Position numbers and translations under genes: made by a program. A stretch of DNA of 16,400 nucleotides from Flavobacteriales bacterium UBA6969 (lineage in GTDB: Bacteria; Bacteroidota; Bacteroidia; Flavobacteriales_D; Sanyastnellaceae): contig DJYV01000115.1 in assembly GCA_002448555.1 (NCBI GenBank), positions 1-16,400 on the forward strand. The letters are read 5' to 3'. The notes below the pieces were generated by a model that was given only the letters and a program-made list of their open reading frames with translations, was not told where the DNA came from and ran no database searches. Of the stretch, positions 7,087-15,067 are shown one piece after another (within the stretch, counting starts at the first letter, position 1; every line of letters begins with the position of its first letter).

Positions 7087-8181
7087 ATGAGTGAGCCAAG
7101 CTTCCATAAAAAAGGCCAAAGCAAGAAGGCCAGTGAAGCGGCGAGGAAGGACGCCCTCCATCGCATTCGCTCGGCGCAGTCAACCCGTCGCAGTCCCGAA
7201 GCATGGGCCGCTGCGATTCAAAGGGGGGACCGCGATGCGCTTGGACAAGCCATCACGCTAACCGAAAGCAGCCGCATCGAAGACCTGCAAATCCTCACGG
7301 CCGTTTTGAACGGATTGACACCGAATACCACCACTCACACCGCCTCTCAACGCATTGGCATCACCGGCGTGCCGGGCGTCGGAAAGAGTACATTCATTGA
7401 GGCGTTTGGCCAAGTGTTATTAAACCAGGGACATCGGGTGGCGGTACTGGCCATCGATCCATCAAGCGCGCGGTCAGGCGGCAGCCTGCTGGGCGACAAA
7501 ACCCGCATGGATGGATTGTCCAAGCAAGCGTCCGCCTTTGTTCGGCCGAGCCCAACCTCCACCAACCTCGGCGGTGTCGCGCGCGGCACCTATGAAGCCA
7601 TCTTGTTGTGCGAGGCGGCAGGTTTTGACCGTGTCATTGTCGAGACCGTCGGTGTGGGCCAGTCGGAAACCGCTGTTCGAGATTTGACCGACGCATTCCT
7701 CCTTTTGATGCTCCCTGGAGGAGGCGATGAATTGCAGGGCATTAAGCGAGGCATCATGGAAATGGCCGACCTCTTGGTGGTCAATAAGGACGACGGTGAC
7801 AACCGGCCGCTTGCCCGGGAGACCGCAAGTCAGTACCAACAGGCGTTGCGTCTCTTTCCACCGAATCCCGGCGGGCACACTGTGCAGGTACAATCCACCA
7901 GCGCCCTCGAAAAGCAAGGCATTGAAGATGTCGCCAACGCCGTTGACGAATTGATTGACCAATGGACTCAAAACGGTTGGTTTGAATCGCAACGCCAATC
8001 ACAGCAACTCCGTCAGCTCGACGGACACGTGCATGCACTGGCACGCATTGCCCGCTGGAATGCGACGAGCTCCGCTGCTGATGCGTGGACGCGGCTGCAG
8101 CGGGAAGTCGCCGCCAATGAACGCCACCCCCTTGATGCGGCACAGGAGTGGTCCAACCTCACCCAGCCACCCGCGCCATGA
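7087..8181 (+). CDS. meaB: MeaB/ArgK-family GTPase, methylmalonyl-CoA mutase chaperone
   Basis: This is a G3E-type P-loop GTPase of 364 residues, close to the family's usual length apart from a Lys-rich N-terminus. It has Walker A GVPGVGKST (94-102), an AIDPSSARSGGSLLGDKTRM switch-I region (~122-141), the family's E-for-D variant of the G3 motif (VETVGVGQSE, ~185-194), and NKDD (233-236) for guanine recognition. MeaB binds adenosylcobalamin-dependent methylmalonyl-CoA mutase in the cytoplasm, gates cofactor loading and protects it from inactivation. The mutase genes are not in this window, so the partner is inferred from the family. It is divergent from the exported protein upstream and its stop overlaps the next start (ATGA). 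Some family members are annotated ArgK from an older, discredited kinase assignment. Confidence 0.93.
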   Translation: MSEPSFHKKGQSKKASEAARKDALHRIRSAQSTRRSPEAWAAAIQRGDRDALGQAITLTESSRIEDLQILTAVLNGLTPNTTTHTASQRIGITGVPGVGKSTFIEAFGQVLLNQGHRVAVLAIDPSSARSGGSLLGDKTRMDGLSKQASAFVRPSPTSTNLGGVARGTYEAILLCEAAGFDRVIVETVGVGQSETAVRDLTDAFLLLMLPGGGDELQGIKRGIMEMADLLVVNKDDGDNRPLARETASQYQQALRLFPPNPGGHTVQVQSTSALEKQGIEDVANAVDELIDQWTQNGWFESQRQSQQLRQLDGHVHALARIARWNATSSAADAWTRLQREVAANERHPLDAAQEWSNLTQPPAP

Positions 8182-9112
8182 ACGAGCTGTACGCCATCAC
8201 GCTGTGCATCGGTGGGATCGCCTGGATTCACCAACACCTGTATTGGAGGTTGTACCAAAAGACCTCAGGGCACGCCGCGCCAAAACGCAGCTCCAACCAA
8301 TCGATTGGAGTGATCGTAGGAACCGGATGTGCCATGGGCTGCGCCATGTTGGGTTCAGCGCCTTGGGCACTTGGCACGTGGGCATTGAGTACAGCCAGCA
8401 TTGTCGCAGTGCTAATCCCTGGACGCAAGGTTGAAGACGTTCTGCATGCAGAGTCCGCTCAACACCTTGAGCAGCGACTGGGTTTCCTCAAAAGCCAATT
8501 GGACCGGTTGGAAGAACGGAACCGACTCGACTCCGTTTTGAACCGGGTCGCGCACTCCGAATCGGCATTGGGCAAGATTACCGAGCGCTTCGAGTTGATC
8601 CTCGCCACCATCGAAAACCACCTGCTCATGGGAGACCATGCCCATGCAGAACGCATCATCACGGTTTTTGCCCGGCACTTACGTCAAACTTTGTACGAAG
8701 GGTCCATGCCTTTCCTGCCCTTATCCGAGACCATTGAGCACATTCAAACCCACTTTGACCTGATGCACCTGCTGACTGGCAAGCGGATTTCGTGTGACAT
8801 CGGCGACGGAATGCTGGATGACCTCACACGGTCGAGGCACACGGAAACATTCTTGCTGGGGACTGGGCGCAGCGCACATTGTGGCCCTATTTCCAATTGG
8901 CAGAACGAAGCCTCGAACCCCTCGGAGACTCCATCCTCGAAATGGACATTTTTGGCGATGAACTCGTTGTTCGCTTCGCCCCTCCCCAGTCCATGTACCT
9001 ACCTGAAGGCAGCCACAACGAGCACATCCAACACCGCTTCAAATTGCTCGGTGACTCGAGTGCAGCACAAACCGGAATCACCAGCCGGGTTGAAGAGGCG
9101 CTGTATGCTTAA
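8178..9112 (+). CDS. Membrane protein with H-box-less histidine-kinase-like region; broken by an apparent -1 frameshift
   Basis: The start ATG overlaps the meaB stop. Hydrophobic segments at ~4-22 and ~47-80 are followed by a coiled coil (~88-120; SAQHLEQRLGFLKSQLDRLEER) and a region resembling the LytS-type kinase core: ERIITVFARHLRQTLYEG then FLPLSETIEHIQTHFDLM, cf. family '..l.k.lRy.L......v.L..El..i..Yl'. The phospho-acceptor 'NPHFlFN' is absent (ALGKITERFELILATIENHL stands there). After about codon 227 this frame loses sense and would run to 9245, antisense to hisS. The -1 frame from ~8862 continues sensibly (DWAQRTLWPYFQLAERSLEP...) to a stop at 9110-9112. One extra G in the GGGG run at 8858-8861 would give one 311-residue protein. 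It is either a sequencing or assembly indel or a recent pseudogene. No kinase activity is expected in either case. Confidence 0.65.
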
Positions 9113-9129
9113 TGATTGGTGGGCTCCCT

Positions 9130-10506
9130 TTACGAACGGACAAACGAGACCGCCTCGTCCAACGGCCATTCGGTTTGCTCCCCGGTTTGCATATTGCGTA
9201 CCGTCCAGACGCCTTTTGACCGTTCGTCGGCACCGGCCATCATAACGAACTCGACATCAAGCTCTGATGCGTGCTTGAGCTGCTTTTTCAACTTGACCAC
9301 ATCGGGATACAAGACCGTTCGAACAGAAGCAGCCCGCAGCTGACGCATGGCCTCCAACGCCTGGGATGTTCCATCCTCGTCGAGCTGCACAATCAATACT
9401 TGGGGCCGCATTAACGCCTCGGGCGGGAATGCTTCGTAGTGCTCCAAAACATCGTAAATGCGATCAGCGCCGAAGCTTATGCCTACCCCGCTCATCCCAT
9501 CCCATCCAAAGATGCCCGTGAGGTCGGCATAGCGTCCTCCACCACAGATGCTGCCGATGGGAGCATCGGGCACCCGCACTTCAAAAATGGCTCCGGTGTA
9601 ATAATTCAAGCCGCGAGCGAGTGTAGGATCGAACACCAATTGTGCATCGGGAACGCCAGAAGCTTTGGCCATGCTCATCAATTCAACCACCTCTTCATAC
9701 GCTGCATTGGCCTCCTCATCGCCCTCTGCAAACAAGGCTTTCATCCCGGCAAGTCGTTCCGAGGAACTGTTTACCGCCAGCAAATCGAAGAGTTGCATCA
9801 CGCGGTCAATGGTGGCTTCACTGAATCCACGTTCGCCCATTTCCTTACGAACGCCATCGTTGCCAATCTTGTCCCATTTGTCCAAGGCAACCGTGAAGTC
9901 TTGGAACTGGTCTTCGATGCCCCACGCCCGGGCGAGGCCATTCAGGAGACGCCGGTCGTTCAACACGACCTCGTACCCCGGAACACCTAACTCCGAAAGC
10001 ACCTCGTGAAACAGCGTAATGAGGTCCAGTTCACACAGCACACTATCAGAACCGATAATGTCCGCATCGCATTGGGTGAATTCCTGGTACCGGCCTTTGC
10101 CAGGGCGATCGCCCCTCCATACCGTCTGCATCTGGTACCGGCGAAACGGAAATGTCAAGTCGTTGCGCGACATCACGACAAACCGGGCAAATGGCACGGT
10201 TAAATCGTAGCGCAAGGCCTTTTTGGAAATGCTCGACGTCAGCGCTTTCGAATCAGCGGCTGCGAGCGCATCAGCATTGGCTTTACTGAGGTAATCCCCG
10301 TTGTTGAGGATTTTGAAAATGAGCTGATCTCCTTCTTCCCCGTACTTCCCGGTGAGGGTCTGGAGGCTCTCCATAGCAGGGGTTTCGATGGGCTGAAACC
10401 CGTATCGCTCGAACGCCTTGCGCATCACGCCGAACATCCAGTTTCGACGGGCCATGACGCGTGGACCAAAATCCCGCGTTCCTTTTGGAATGGATGGTTT
10501 GCTCAT
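9130..10506 (-). CDS. hisS: Histidyl-tRNA synthetase
   Basis: A class II synthetase of 458 residues that charges tRNA-His in the cytoplasm. The N-terminus (MSKPSIPKGTRDFGP) is the typical HisRS start. The histidine-binding loop ALRYDLTVPFARFV lies at ~97-110, class II motif 2 with RRYQMQTVWRGDRPGKGRYQ at ~122-141, the HisRS-specific LARGLNYYTG at 296-305 and motif 3 (CGGGRYADLTGIFG) from 321. A C-terminal anticodon-binding domain (~360-458) contains VLIVQLDEDG. The overall wording is that of Bacteroidota HisRS, which helps assign the window. It converges on the frameshifted kinase-like gene with a 17-base gap and lies 9 bases downstream of a possible microprotein gene on the same strand. Confidence 0.97.
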   Translation of the reverse strand: MSKPSIPKGTRDFGPRVMARRNWMFGVMRKAFERYGFQPIETPAMESLQTLTGKYGEEGDQLIFKILNNGDYLSKANADALAAADSKALTSSISKKALRYDLTVPFARFVVMSRNDLTFPFRRYQMQTVWRGDRPGKGRYQEFTQCDADIIGSDSVLCELDLITLFHEVLSELGVPGYEVVLNDRRLLNGLARAWGIEDQFQDFTVALDKWDKIGNDGVRKEMGERGFSEATIDRVMQLFDLLAVNSSSERLAGMKALFAEGDEEANAAYEEVVELMSMAKASGVPDAQLVFDPTLARGLNYYTGAIFEVRVPDAPIGSICGGGRYADLTGIFGWDGMSGVGISFGADRIYDVLEHYEAFPPEALMRPQVLIVQLDEDGTSQALEAMRQLRAASVRTVLYPDVVKLKKQLKHASELDVEFVMMAGADERSKGVWTVRNMQTGEQTEWPLDEAVSFVRS

Positions 10507-10515
10507 TCCGTGGCG

Positions 10516-10593
10516 TTATCGCTTGTTTTGACGGCGGTACTGAATGAAGGCCACGATGGTGAGGATGGCCATGCCGAGGAATACGTATTGCAT
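10516..10593 (-). CDS. Possible 25-residue membrane microprotein upstream of hisS
   Basis: A short open frame encodes MQYVFLGMAILTIVAFIQYR followed by RQNKR: one hydrophobic helix and a basic C-terminal end, a classic layout for a single-pass microprotein with its C-terminus in the cytoplasm. The stop is 9 bases before the hisS start, so the two would share a transcript, and it occupies most of the spacer between hisS and the divergent WD40 gene. The same frame extends upstream to 10716 only by running antisense through the WD40 coding region, so the ATG at 10593 is the sensible start. An ORF this short can arise by chance, so this is tentative. Confidence 0.3.
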   Translation of the reverse strand: MQYVFLGMAILTIVAFIQYRRQNKR

Positions 10594-10631
10594 GCTAATA
10601 ACTGCTTTGAGGGTACTAAATTCGGCAATCG

Positions 10632-11522
10632 ATGGGAACCCACGAAACAACAGCGCATCTTTCCGGCCACCAAGGCGCCATTTATGACGCGTTGTGGGAC
10701 CCGAAAACCCGTACATGGCTCACTGCAGGCGGCGATGGCATCGTGGCTGAATGGCATGCCAAAGGCACTGGAGAAGGACATGCACTCCTTCACCACGAAA
10801 AGGCATTTTTTGCCTTGGGTGTCCATGGCAACGCACGGGCAGCGGGAACAGAAAACGGGGAACTATTCATCTGGGAAGCGAATCAACCCGAGGCCGTCAA
10901 CCGCATCGAAGCCCATAACAACGGAATCTTCGCCATGGCTTGGTCACGCGATTCACACTGGCTCACTGGCGGAGGCGATGAACGCATTGCGCTCTGGCGC
11001 GGAACCGAGCTGCGAGACGAATGGTCCCTCCCAGGCGCGGAAAAAATCAGGTGCATGGTCCACGGCCCCAATTCTATGTTCATCGGAACGACCGCGGGCA
11101 AGGCATTCCTTACTCCCCACCTCGAAGCAGGTTGCAGCATGCGCAGTGTCACTGCATTCGATGCGCACTCCGGCGGTTGCTATGCGGCCCTCTGGCTGCC
11201 AGAGAAAAAGACCTGGCTTTCCTCAGGTCGGGACGGGTGCATCCGGGCCTCGACTCCCACAGGAGAGGAAATCCTCTCCATCCCCGCTCACGAGGGAGCG
11301 ATTTACCGGATGGTCAGCGATGGCAACCACCTGTGGACCGCCAGCCGCGACAAAACCCTCAAGGCATGGCGGCTCAACGACTTGACGTTTGTCCGAAAAA
11401 TCACCCACCGCGAAGGCGGAAGCACACGTTCCATCAATGCCCTCGCCTGCCGCATGCAGCCGAAATCTTCGACGTTGTTGTTCGGCGGCGACGACCGCAT
11501 GGGCCGACTTTTCACCTATTGA
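10632..11522 (+). CDS. WD40-repeat beta-propeller protein, seven blades
   Basis: This 296-residue protein is built almost entirely of WD40 repeats. Seven can be traced at roughly 10-41 (SGHQGAIYDALW...GGDGIVAEW), 51-81, 92-122 (AHNNGIFAMAW...GGGDERIALW), 128-160, 175-207 (AHSGGCYAALW...GRDGCIRA), 218-246 (AHEGAIYRMV...SRDKTLKAW) and 258-296, enough for one closed propeller. There is no signal peptide or membrane segment, so it is probably cytoplasmic. WD40 propellers are scaffolds for protein-protein contacts; the partner cannot be read from this sequence. The last seven bases overlap the convergent ung gene. No enzymatic domain is attached, unlike the large WD40-kinase fusions of other phyla. 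Confidence 0.88.
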   Translation: MGTHETTAHLSGHQGAIYDALWDPKTRTWLTAGGDGIVAEWHAKGTGEGHALLHHEKAFFALGVHGNARAAGTENGELFIWEANQPEAVNRIEAHNNGIFAMAWSRDSHWLTGGGDERIALWRGTELRDEWSLPGAEKIRCMVHGPNSMFIGTTAGKAFLTPHLEAGCSMRSVTAFDAHSGGCYAALWLPEKKTWLSSGRDGCIRASTPTGEEILSIPAHEGAIYRMVSDGNHLWTASRDKTLKAWRLNDLTFVRKITHREGGSTRSINALACRMQPKSSTLLFGGDDRMGRLFTY

Positions 11523-12223
11523 ACGATCCAATCCACCGGATCGACCCCGTGTTGCTCAAGCCAGGCATTCGCTTTTGAAAACGGTTTCGAACCGAAAAAT
11601 CCACGAAACGCGGACAGCGGACTGGGATGCGGCGACTTCAGCACCAGATGCTTTCGGTTTGTGAACCGGCTCGCATGCGCCTGCGCCGGCTTTCCCCATA
11701 GCAGAACCACCACGGGCTGGTCTTGGGCAGCTACAGCATCAAGAACGGCACCGGTGAACGTTTGCCAACCCAGGTGAGCATGAGAACCAGCTTGACCAGC
11801 TTTGACCGTCAACACATCGTTGAGCAACAACACCCCTCCCCGCGCCCAACCGCCCAAGCAACCCGACGCATCGAACGACCGTTCAAACGGCCAAGGGCCG
11901 CCCGCATCTTCGGACACCTCTTTGAGAATGTTGCGGAGCGAAGGGGGATGTGGAACTCCCGGAGCTACCGAAAATGCCAATCCGTGTGCCTGACCAGGTC
12001 CATGGTAGGGATCTTGACCGCAAATAACCACCTTGACCGCATCGGGCTGAACCGCTTGCAAGGCCCGCAGCTCATGGCCCGAAGGAGGGTAACAAACGCC
12101 TGCATCACGTTCGACCTGCACTGCCGCTTCAATGGCTTCCAACACCCCATCGGGCAAGCGCAATTGTGCGCTCCATGCTGCTGGAAGCTGATCAAAAAGC
12201 ATGGACAAAAATGAAGGGCGCAT
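11516..12223 (-). CDS. ung: Uracil-DNA glycosylase, family 1
   Basis: Removes uracil from DNA in base excision repair. The catalytic water-activating motif GQDPYHG is at 69-75 (D71), followed by QAHGLAFSV and PPSLRNILKE (uracil pocket and DNA contact), the LLLND uracil-binding Asn motif (~132-136) and the C-terminal HPSPLSAFRGFFG minor-groove intercalation loop (199-211). The 235-residue length fits the family. A second Met at position 8 (12202) is an alternative start. The gene is convergent with the WD40 gene, sharing seven bases at the stops, and divergent from the helicase with a ~139-base spacer. Confidence 0.97.
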   Translation of the reverse strand: MRPSFLSMLFDQLPAAWSAQLRLPDGVLEAIEAAVQVERDAGVCYPPSGHELRALQAVQPDAVKVVICGQDPYHGPGQAHGLAFSVAPGVPHPPSLRNILKEVSEDAGGPWPFERSFDASGCLGGWARGGVLLLNDVLTVKAGQAGSHAHLGWQTFTGAVLDAVAAQDQPVVVLLWGKPAQAHASRFTNRKHLVLKSPHPSPLSAFRGFFGSKPFSKANAWLEQHGVDPVDWIVQ

Positions 12224-12276
12224 CCCGGTTTTCCAATGCCGCGTATTCTTTCGTTGAAAACCTATCCAACTGTTTC

Positions 12277-12308
12277 CTTTCAGGTAAGGAATCTACACGG
12301 TACTTTTG
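12277..12308 (+). promoter_or_regulatory. Bacteroidota-type promoter for the SF2 helicase gene
   Basis: TACTTTTG at 12301-12308 matches the TAnnTTTG -7 element exactly. TTTC at 12277-12280 sits 20 bases upstream as a one-mismatch version of the TTTG -33 element. Transcription should begin near 12313-12316, about 50 bases before the preferred TTG start. The rest of the ung-helicase spacer (12224-12362) shows no other feature I can support. Confidence 0.55.
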
Positions 12309-12362
12309 CCCTTTCGCAATTGTCCCGAAGGCGCTTTTCGCCACCAAAAATCACCCGTCGCT

Positions 12363-13907
12363 TTGTCATTGACCGACCTCGAGCTGAAGAAACAACTGGA
12401 AGCCAACAAAGGGAAAAACCTCTACGGGTACCAGGAAAATGCCATCAATACGCTCATGTCGCGGATGGAGAAGTTTCCTGACAAGTACAACTTGTTGTTT
12501 CAATTGCCAACGGGAGGCGGAAAGACGGTCATCTTTTCTGAATTGGCCAAGCGGTACATCCTGAAAACGGGCAAGCGTGTGTTGATTTTGACGCACCGCA
12601 TCGAATTGTGCGGGCAGACGAGCCGCATGCTGACGGACATCGGCATTCCGAACAAGATCATCAACAGCAAAGTCAAGGAACTGGACGAGGAGGACGATCA
12701 CTGGTGCTTCGTGGCCATGGTCGAAACACTCAACAACCGCCTCAACGACGAGCGCATTGAATTCGAAAATTTGGGACTGGTCGTGATTGATGAGGCCCAC
12801 TACAACAGTTTCCGCAAGCTGTTTGGGCACTTTTCGAACCAGATCATCCTCGGCGTCACCGCCACACCGCTGAGTTCCAACGTCAAGCTACCGCTCAAGG
12901 ACAACTACAACGAGCTCATCGTCGGCGAATCCATTTCCTCGCTCGTGGAGCAGGAATTCCTCGCCAAAGCAGTCACCTACAGCTACGACGTCAACTTGCG
13001 CTCGCTGAAGATTGGCATCAACGGCGATTACACCGTGAGCAGTTCGGAACGGCTGTACGGCAACTACCTCATGCAGGAAAAATTGCTGTACGCTTACGAG
13101 GAGAAGGCCAAGGACACCAAAACCCTCATCTTCAACAACGGCATCAACACCTCCAAGCAGGTTCAGGCCATGTTCATCGAAGAGGGCTACGAGTGCATGC
13201 ACTTGGACAACACCCACAGCGAGAAGGAACGGCAGGAAATCTTGGAGTGGTTTGAGAAAAAGCCCGATGCGATTCTCAGCTCGGTCTCCATTTTGACGAC
13301 CGGGTTCGACTCGCCTTCCGTTCAAACCATCATCTTGAATCGGGCAACAAAGTCCTTGACGCTTTACCACCAAATGATTGGTCGCGGGTCCCGGATCCTT
13401 CCCAAGAAGCGCGACTTCAATGTCATTGACCTCGGGAACAATGCGCGGCGGTTTGGACTATGGGAATCGCACATCAACTGGGCCGAAATTTTCAAGTCGC
13501 CCAATTCCTACATCGAAGGCCTTTACACCGATGAGGAAATTGAAGATGAATTTGTCTTCGAGTACTCCGACGAGTTGATGGATAAACTCCAAGGCGGCCC
13601 GGACCCGGACTTCAACATGGCCGAAGCCTATGTCCGGGTTACCCGTGCTGGTGGTCGCCCGAAAGAAGCCATCGAATTGAGCATCGCCCACCACGTCGAA
13701 ATCATCCGCTACGTCAGCGAAGATTTATGGGATGCCTTCGAACTGGCCAAGGAATTGGAAGGGGATATTGCGTACCGCATTCGATTGTACTCCAAGTGCA
13801 TCGCCAAGACGACGGAGAACTACAAAAACTGGTTGAAAGACGAGTACTCCCGCAAGCTTCAGAGCGCTTTGCGCAAGGCTTACGTCACCGACGACCAAGA
13901 GGTGTAG
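12363..13907 (+). CDS. Superfamily 2 DEAD/DEAH-box helicase, Bacteroidota type
   Basis: All main SF2 motifs are present (numbering from TTG 12363, 514 residues): Q-like YGYQENAI, motif I PTGGGKT (49-55), Ia LTHRIEL, motif II DEAH (143-146), motif III-like GVTATP (~164-169), motif V TTGFDSPSV (~312-320) and motif VI HQMIGRGSR (~336-344). A ~150-residue charged C-terminal region carries no domain I can name. The frame opens at an ATG at 12306, but that codon lies inside the probable promoter and its first ~19 residues look non-coding. The TTG at 12363 (or 12369), giving 'SLTDLELKKQLEANKGK', agrees with how I recall Bacteroidota relatives beginning. The layout resembles RadD- and Ssl2/XPB-like DNA helicases, so a role in DNA repair or recombination is plausible but not shown. 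No restriction or defence genes accompany it. Confidence 0.88.
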   Translation: MSLTDLELKKQLEANKGKNLYGYQENAINTLMSRMEKFPDKYNLLFQLPTGGGKTVIFSELAKRYILKTGKRVLILTHRIELCGQTSRMLTDIGIPNKIINSKVKELDEEDDHWCFVAMVETLNNRLNDERIEFENLGLVVIDEAHYNSFRKLFGHFSNQIILGVTATPLSSNVKLPLKDNYNELIVGESISSLVEQEFLAKAVTYSYDVNLRSLKIGINGDYTVSSSERLYGNYLMQEKLLYAYEEKAKDTKTLIFNNGINTSKQVQAMFIEEGYECMHLDNTHSEKERQEILEWFEKKPDAILSSVSILTTGFDSPSVQTIILNRATKSLTLYHQMIGRGSRILPKKRDFNVIDLGNNARRFGLWESHINWAEIFKSPNSYIEGLYTDEEIEDEFVFEYSDELMDKLQGGPDPDFNMAEAYVRVTRAGGRPKEAIELSIAHHVEIIRYVSEDLWDAFELAKELEGDIAYRIRLYSKCIAKTTENYKNWLKDEYSRKLQSALRKAYVTDDQEV

Positions 13908-13933
13908 CCCCCATTCCTTGCAGATTTAAAACT

Positions 13934-13967
13934 ACATGCAACGTCTGTGAAGTCAACAGGTGCATGT
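13934..13967. promoter_or_regulatory. Inverted repeat upstream of the sensor kinase gene
   Basis: ACATGCA (13934-13940) and TGCATGT (13961-13967) are perfect inverted copies with a 20-base spacer, centred in the helicase-kinase gap about 45 bases before the preferred kinase start. The geometry (arm centres 27 bases apart, ~2.5 helical turns) could suit a dimeric regulator or an RNA hairpin. It lacks the U-run of an intrinsic terminator. Each arm contains the palindrome TGCA, so chance is a fair explanation. Confidence 0.3.
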
Positions 13968-13993
13968 GCGCTGCTTGGTCTATTTTCGGTGGC

Positions 13994-15067
13994 ATGCCGC
14001 CGACTGAATCCTTGCCGCAATGGACCCACCTTCTGGGCCTCGCCATGCTGCTCGTCATCAGTGCCGGCATCTGGTACAACCTACGGGGGATTTCCAAACG
14101 GTTTCCCTTACTAATTGCGCGACCGCAGCGCTGGTTTGCCACGGCGGCCATTGCCGCATTGGTGGTGTCATTGGGTTTCATCGGCTACGATCTTTTTATC
14201 CATGATCGCACATCCGTTCCTTCACCGAGGCCCCTGCTCACGTGGAGCTCCATCGTCGTTGCCGCACTCAATGGCATTTGGTATGGCCTCAGCCTCCGTT
14301 CATTGCTTGGTCATTCCGAAAACACCCGGGAACAGTTGATTGAAAAACAGCTTTTGATGCAAAGCGTTTCGCAAGCTCAACAAAACGTACTGCTCAAAGA
14401 GCAAGTAAGAGAAACCAAGCGGCGGCACCTCAAATCCCAGATGAATCCCCATTTCATCTTCAACGTACTGACGGGGATTCAAAACTTGTTGCAAGAAGGA
14501 AAAAGCGAGAAAGCCGGAACCGTGTTCAGTCGATTTCGCCGACTGCTCATGCTCGGGTTTATGTCGCAGGACCGCGTGTTGGGTCCGTTGGCCCAAGAGA
14601 TGGACCATGTGGAACAATACCTCGAACTGGAGCGAACCCGTTTATCGGAATCCATAAACTTTCACTGGGACATTGCACCGGATGTGTTGCCAGCCGTGAT
14701 TCCTTGTCCACTCTTCATCCTTCAGCCGCTTGTCGAAAATGCCATATGGCATGGGCTATCCGGCACGGGTGTGGACCAGCCAACCTTAACCATCCAGATT
14801 CACTGGCAAGAACAAGATCTCGTCATCGCTGTATGCGATAACGGCATAGGAATCCGACCCAAATCCGACCCAAAAAGCAGCCACAAATCGCGCGGAACCG
14901 CCATCGTAAAAGAACGACTTGCCTTGCTACGCCATCGTGGGCAGTTGGAAATTCTGGATTGCCCGGTCGGCCACCCCTTTGCACACGGCGTCACGGCCCG
15001 CATGACCCTGCCCCTCTGGTCACTCGAGCCTGCATGGCACGCCAACGAAAAAAGAATAGCGAGTTAA
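13994..15067 (+). CDS. LytS-type sensor histidine kinase (His_kinase/HATPase family)
   Basis: The frame extends upstream into the helicase gene. ATG 13994 (MPPTESLPQW) just before the first membrane helix is preferred; ATG 13964 is possible. The 357-residue protein has membrane segments at ~12-28, 49-68 and 83-101, then a coiled coil (~110-145), the phospho-acceptor block MNPHFIFN with H153, a LELERTRL helix, the N-box ILQPLVENAIWHG (N249) and the ATP-lid motif CDNGIGI (D282). These are the hallmarks of the LytS/YehU class, which phosphorylates LytTR-domain response regulators. No response regulator is visible downstream: the gene runs straight into convergent tsaD, sharing four bases. It is an orphan within this window, and its signal is unknown. 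Intact motifs suggest an active kinase, in contrast to the degenerate relative at 8178. Confidence 0.9.
   Translation: MPPTESLPQWTHLLGLAMLLVISAGIWYNLRGISKRFPLLIARPQRWFATAAIAALVVSLGFIGYDLFIHDRTSVPSPRPLLTWSSIVVAALNGIWYGLSLRSLLGHSENTREQLIEKQLLMQSVSQAQQNVLLKEQVRETKRRHLKSQMNPHFIFNVLTGIQNLLQEGKSEKAGTVFSRFRRLLMLGFMSQDRVLGPLAQEMDHVEQYLELERTRLSESINFHWDIAPDVLPAVIPCPLFILQPLVENAIWHGLSGTGVDQPTLTIQIHWQEQDLVIAVCDNGIGIRPKSDPKSSHKSRGTAIVKERLALLRHRGQLEILDCPVGHPFAHGVTARMTLPLWSLEPAWHANEKRIAS

Noticed and set aside
7021..7087. Divergent promoter between the CarboxypepD_reg-like gene and meaB
   Set aside because: TAACTTCG (7075-7082) and a TATCTTG on the minus strand are near matches to the -7 element but lie too close to the start codons to be convincing.
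8862..9245. Continuation of the 8178 frame to 9245 as the true C-terminus
   Set aside because: It is rich in Ser/Thr/Pro/Arg without structure, overlaps hisS by 116 bases on the other strand, and the -1 frame gives a coherent protein that ends before hisS.
12888..13373. 161-residue minus-strand open frame inside the helicase gene
   Set aside because: It is antisense to helicase motifs V and VI, Val/Leu/Phe-rich in the way complementary frames of charged proteins are, and has no start context.
12306..13907. A restriction or phage-defence system around the SF2 helicase
   Set aside because: The helicase has no nuclease or methylase domain, and its neighbours (ung, sensor kinase) are ordinary; it reads as a conserved Bacteroidota housekeeping-type gene.
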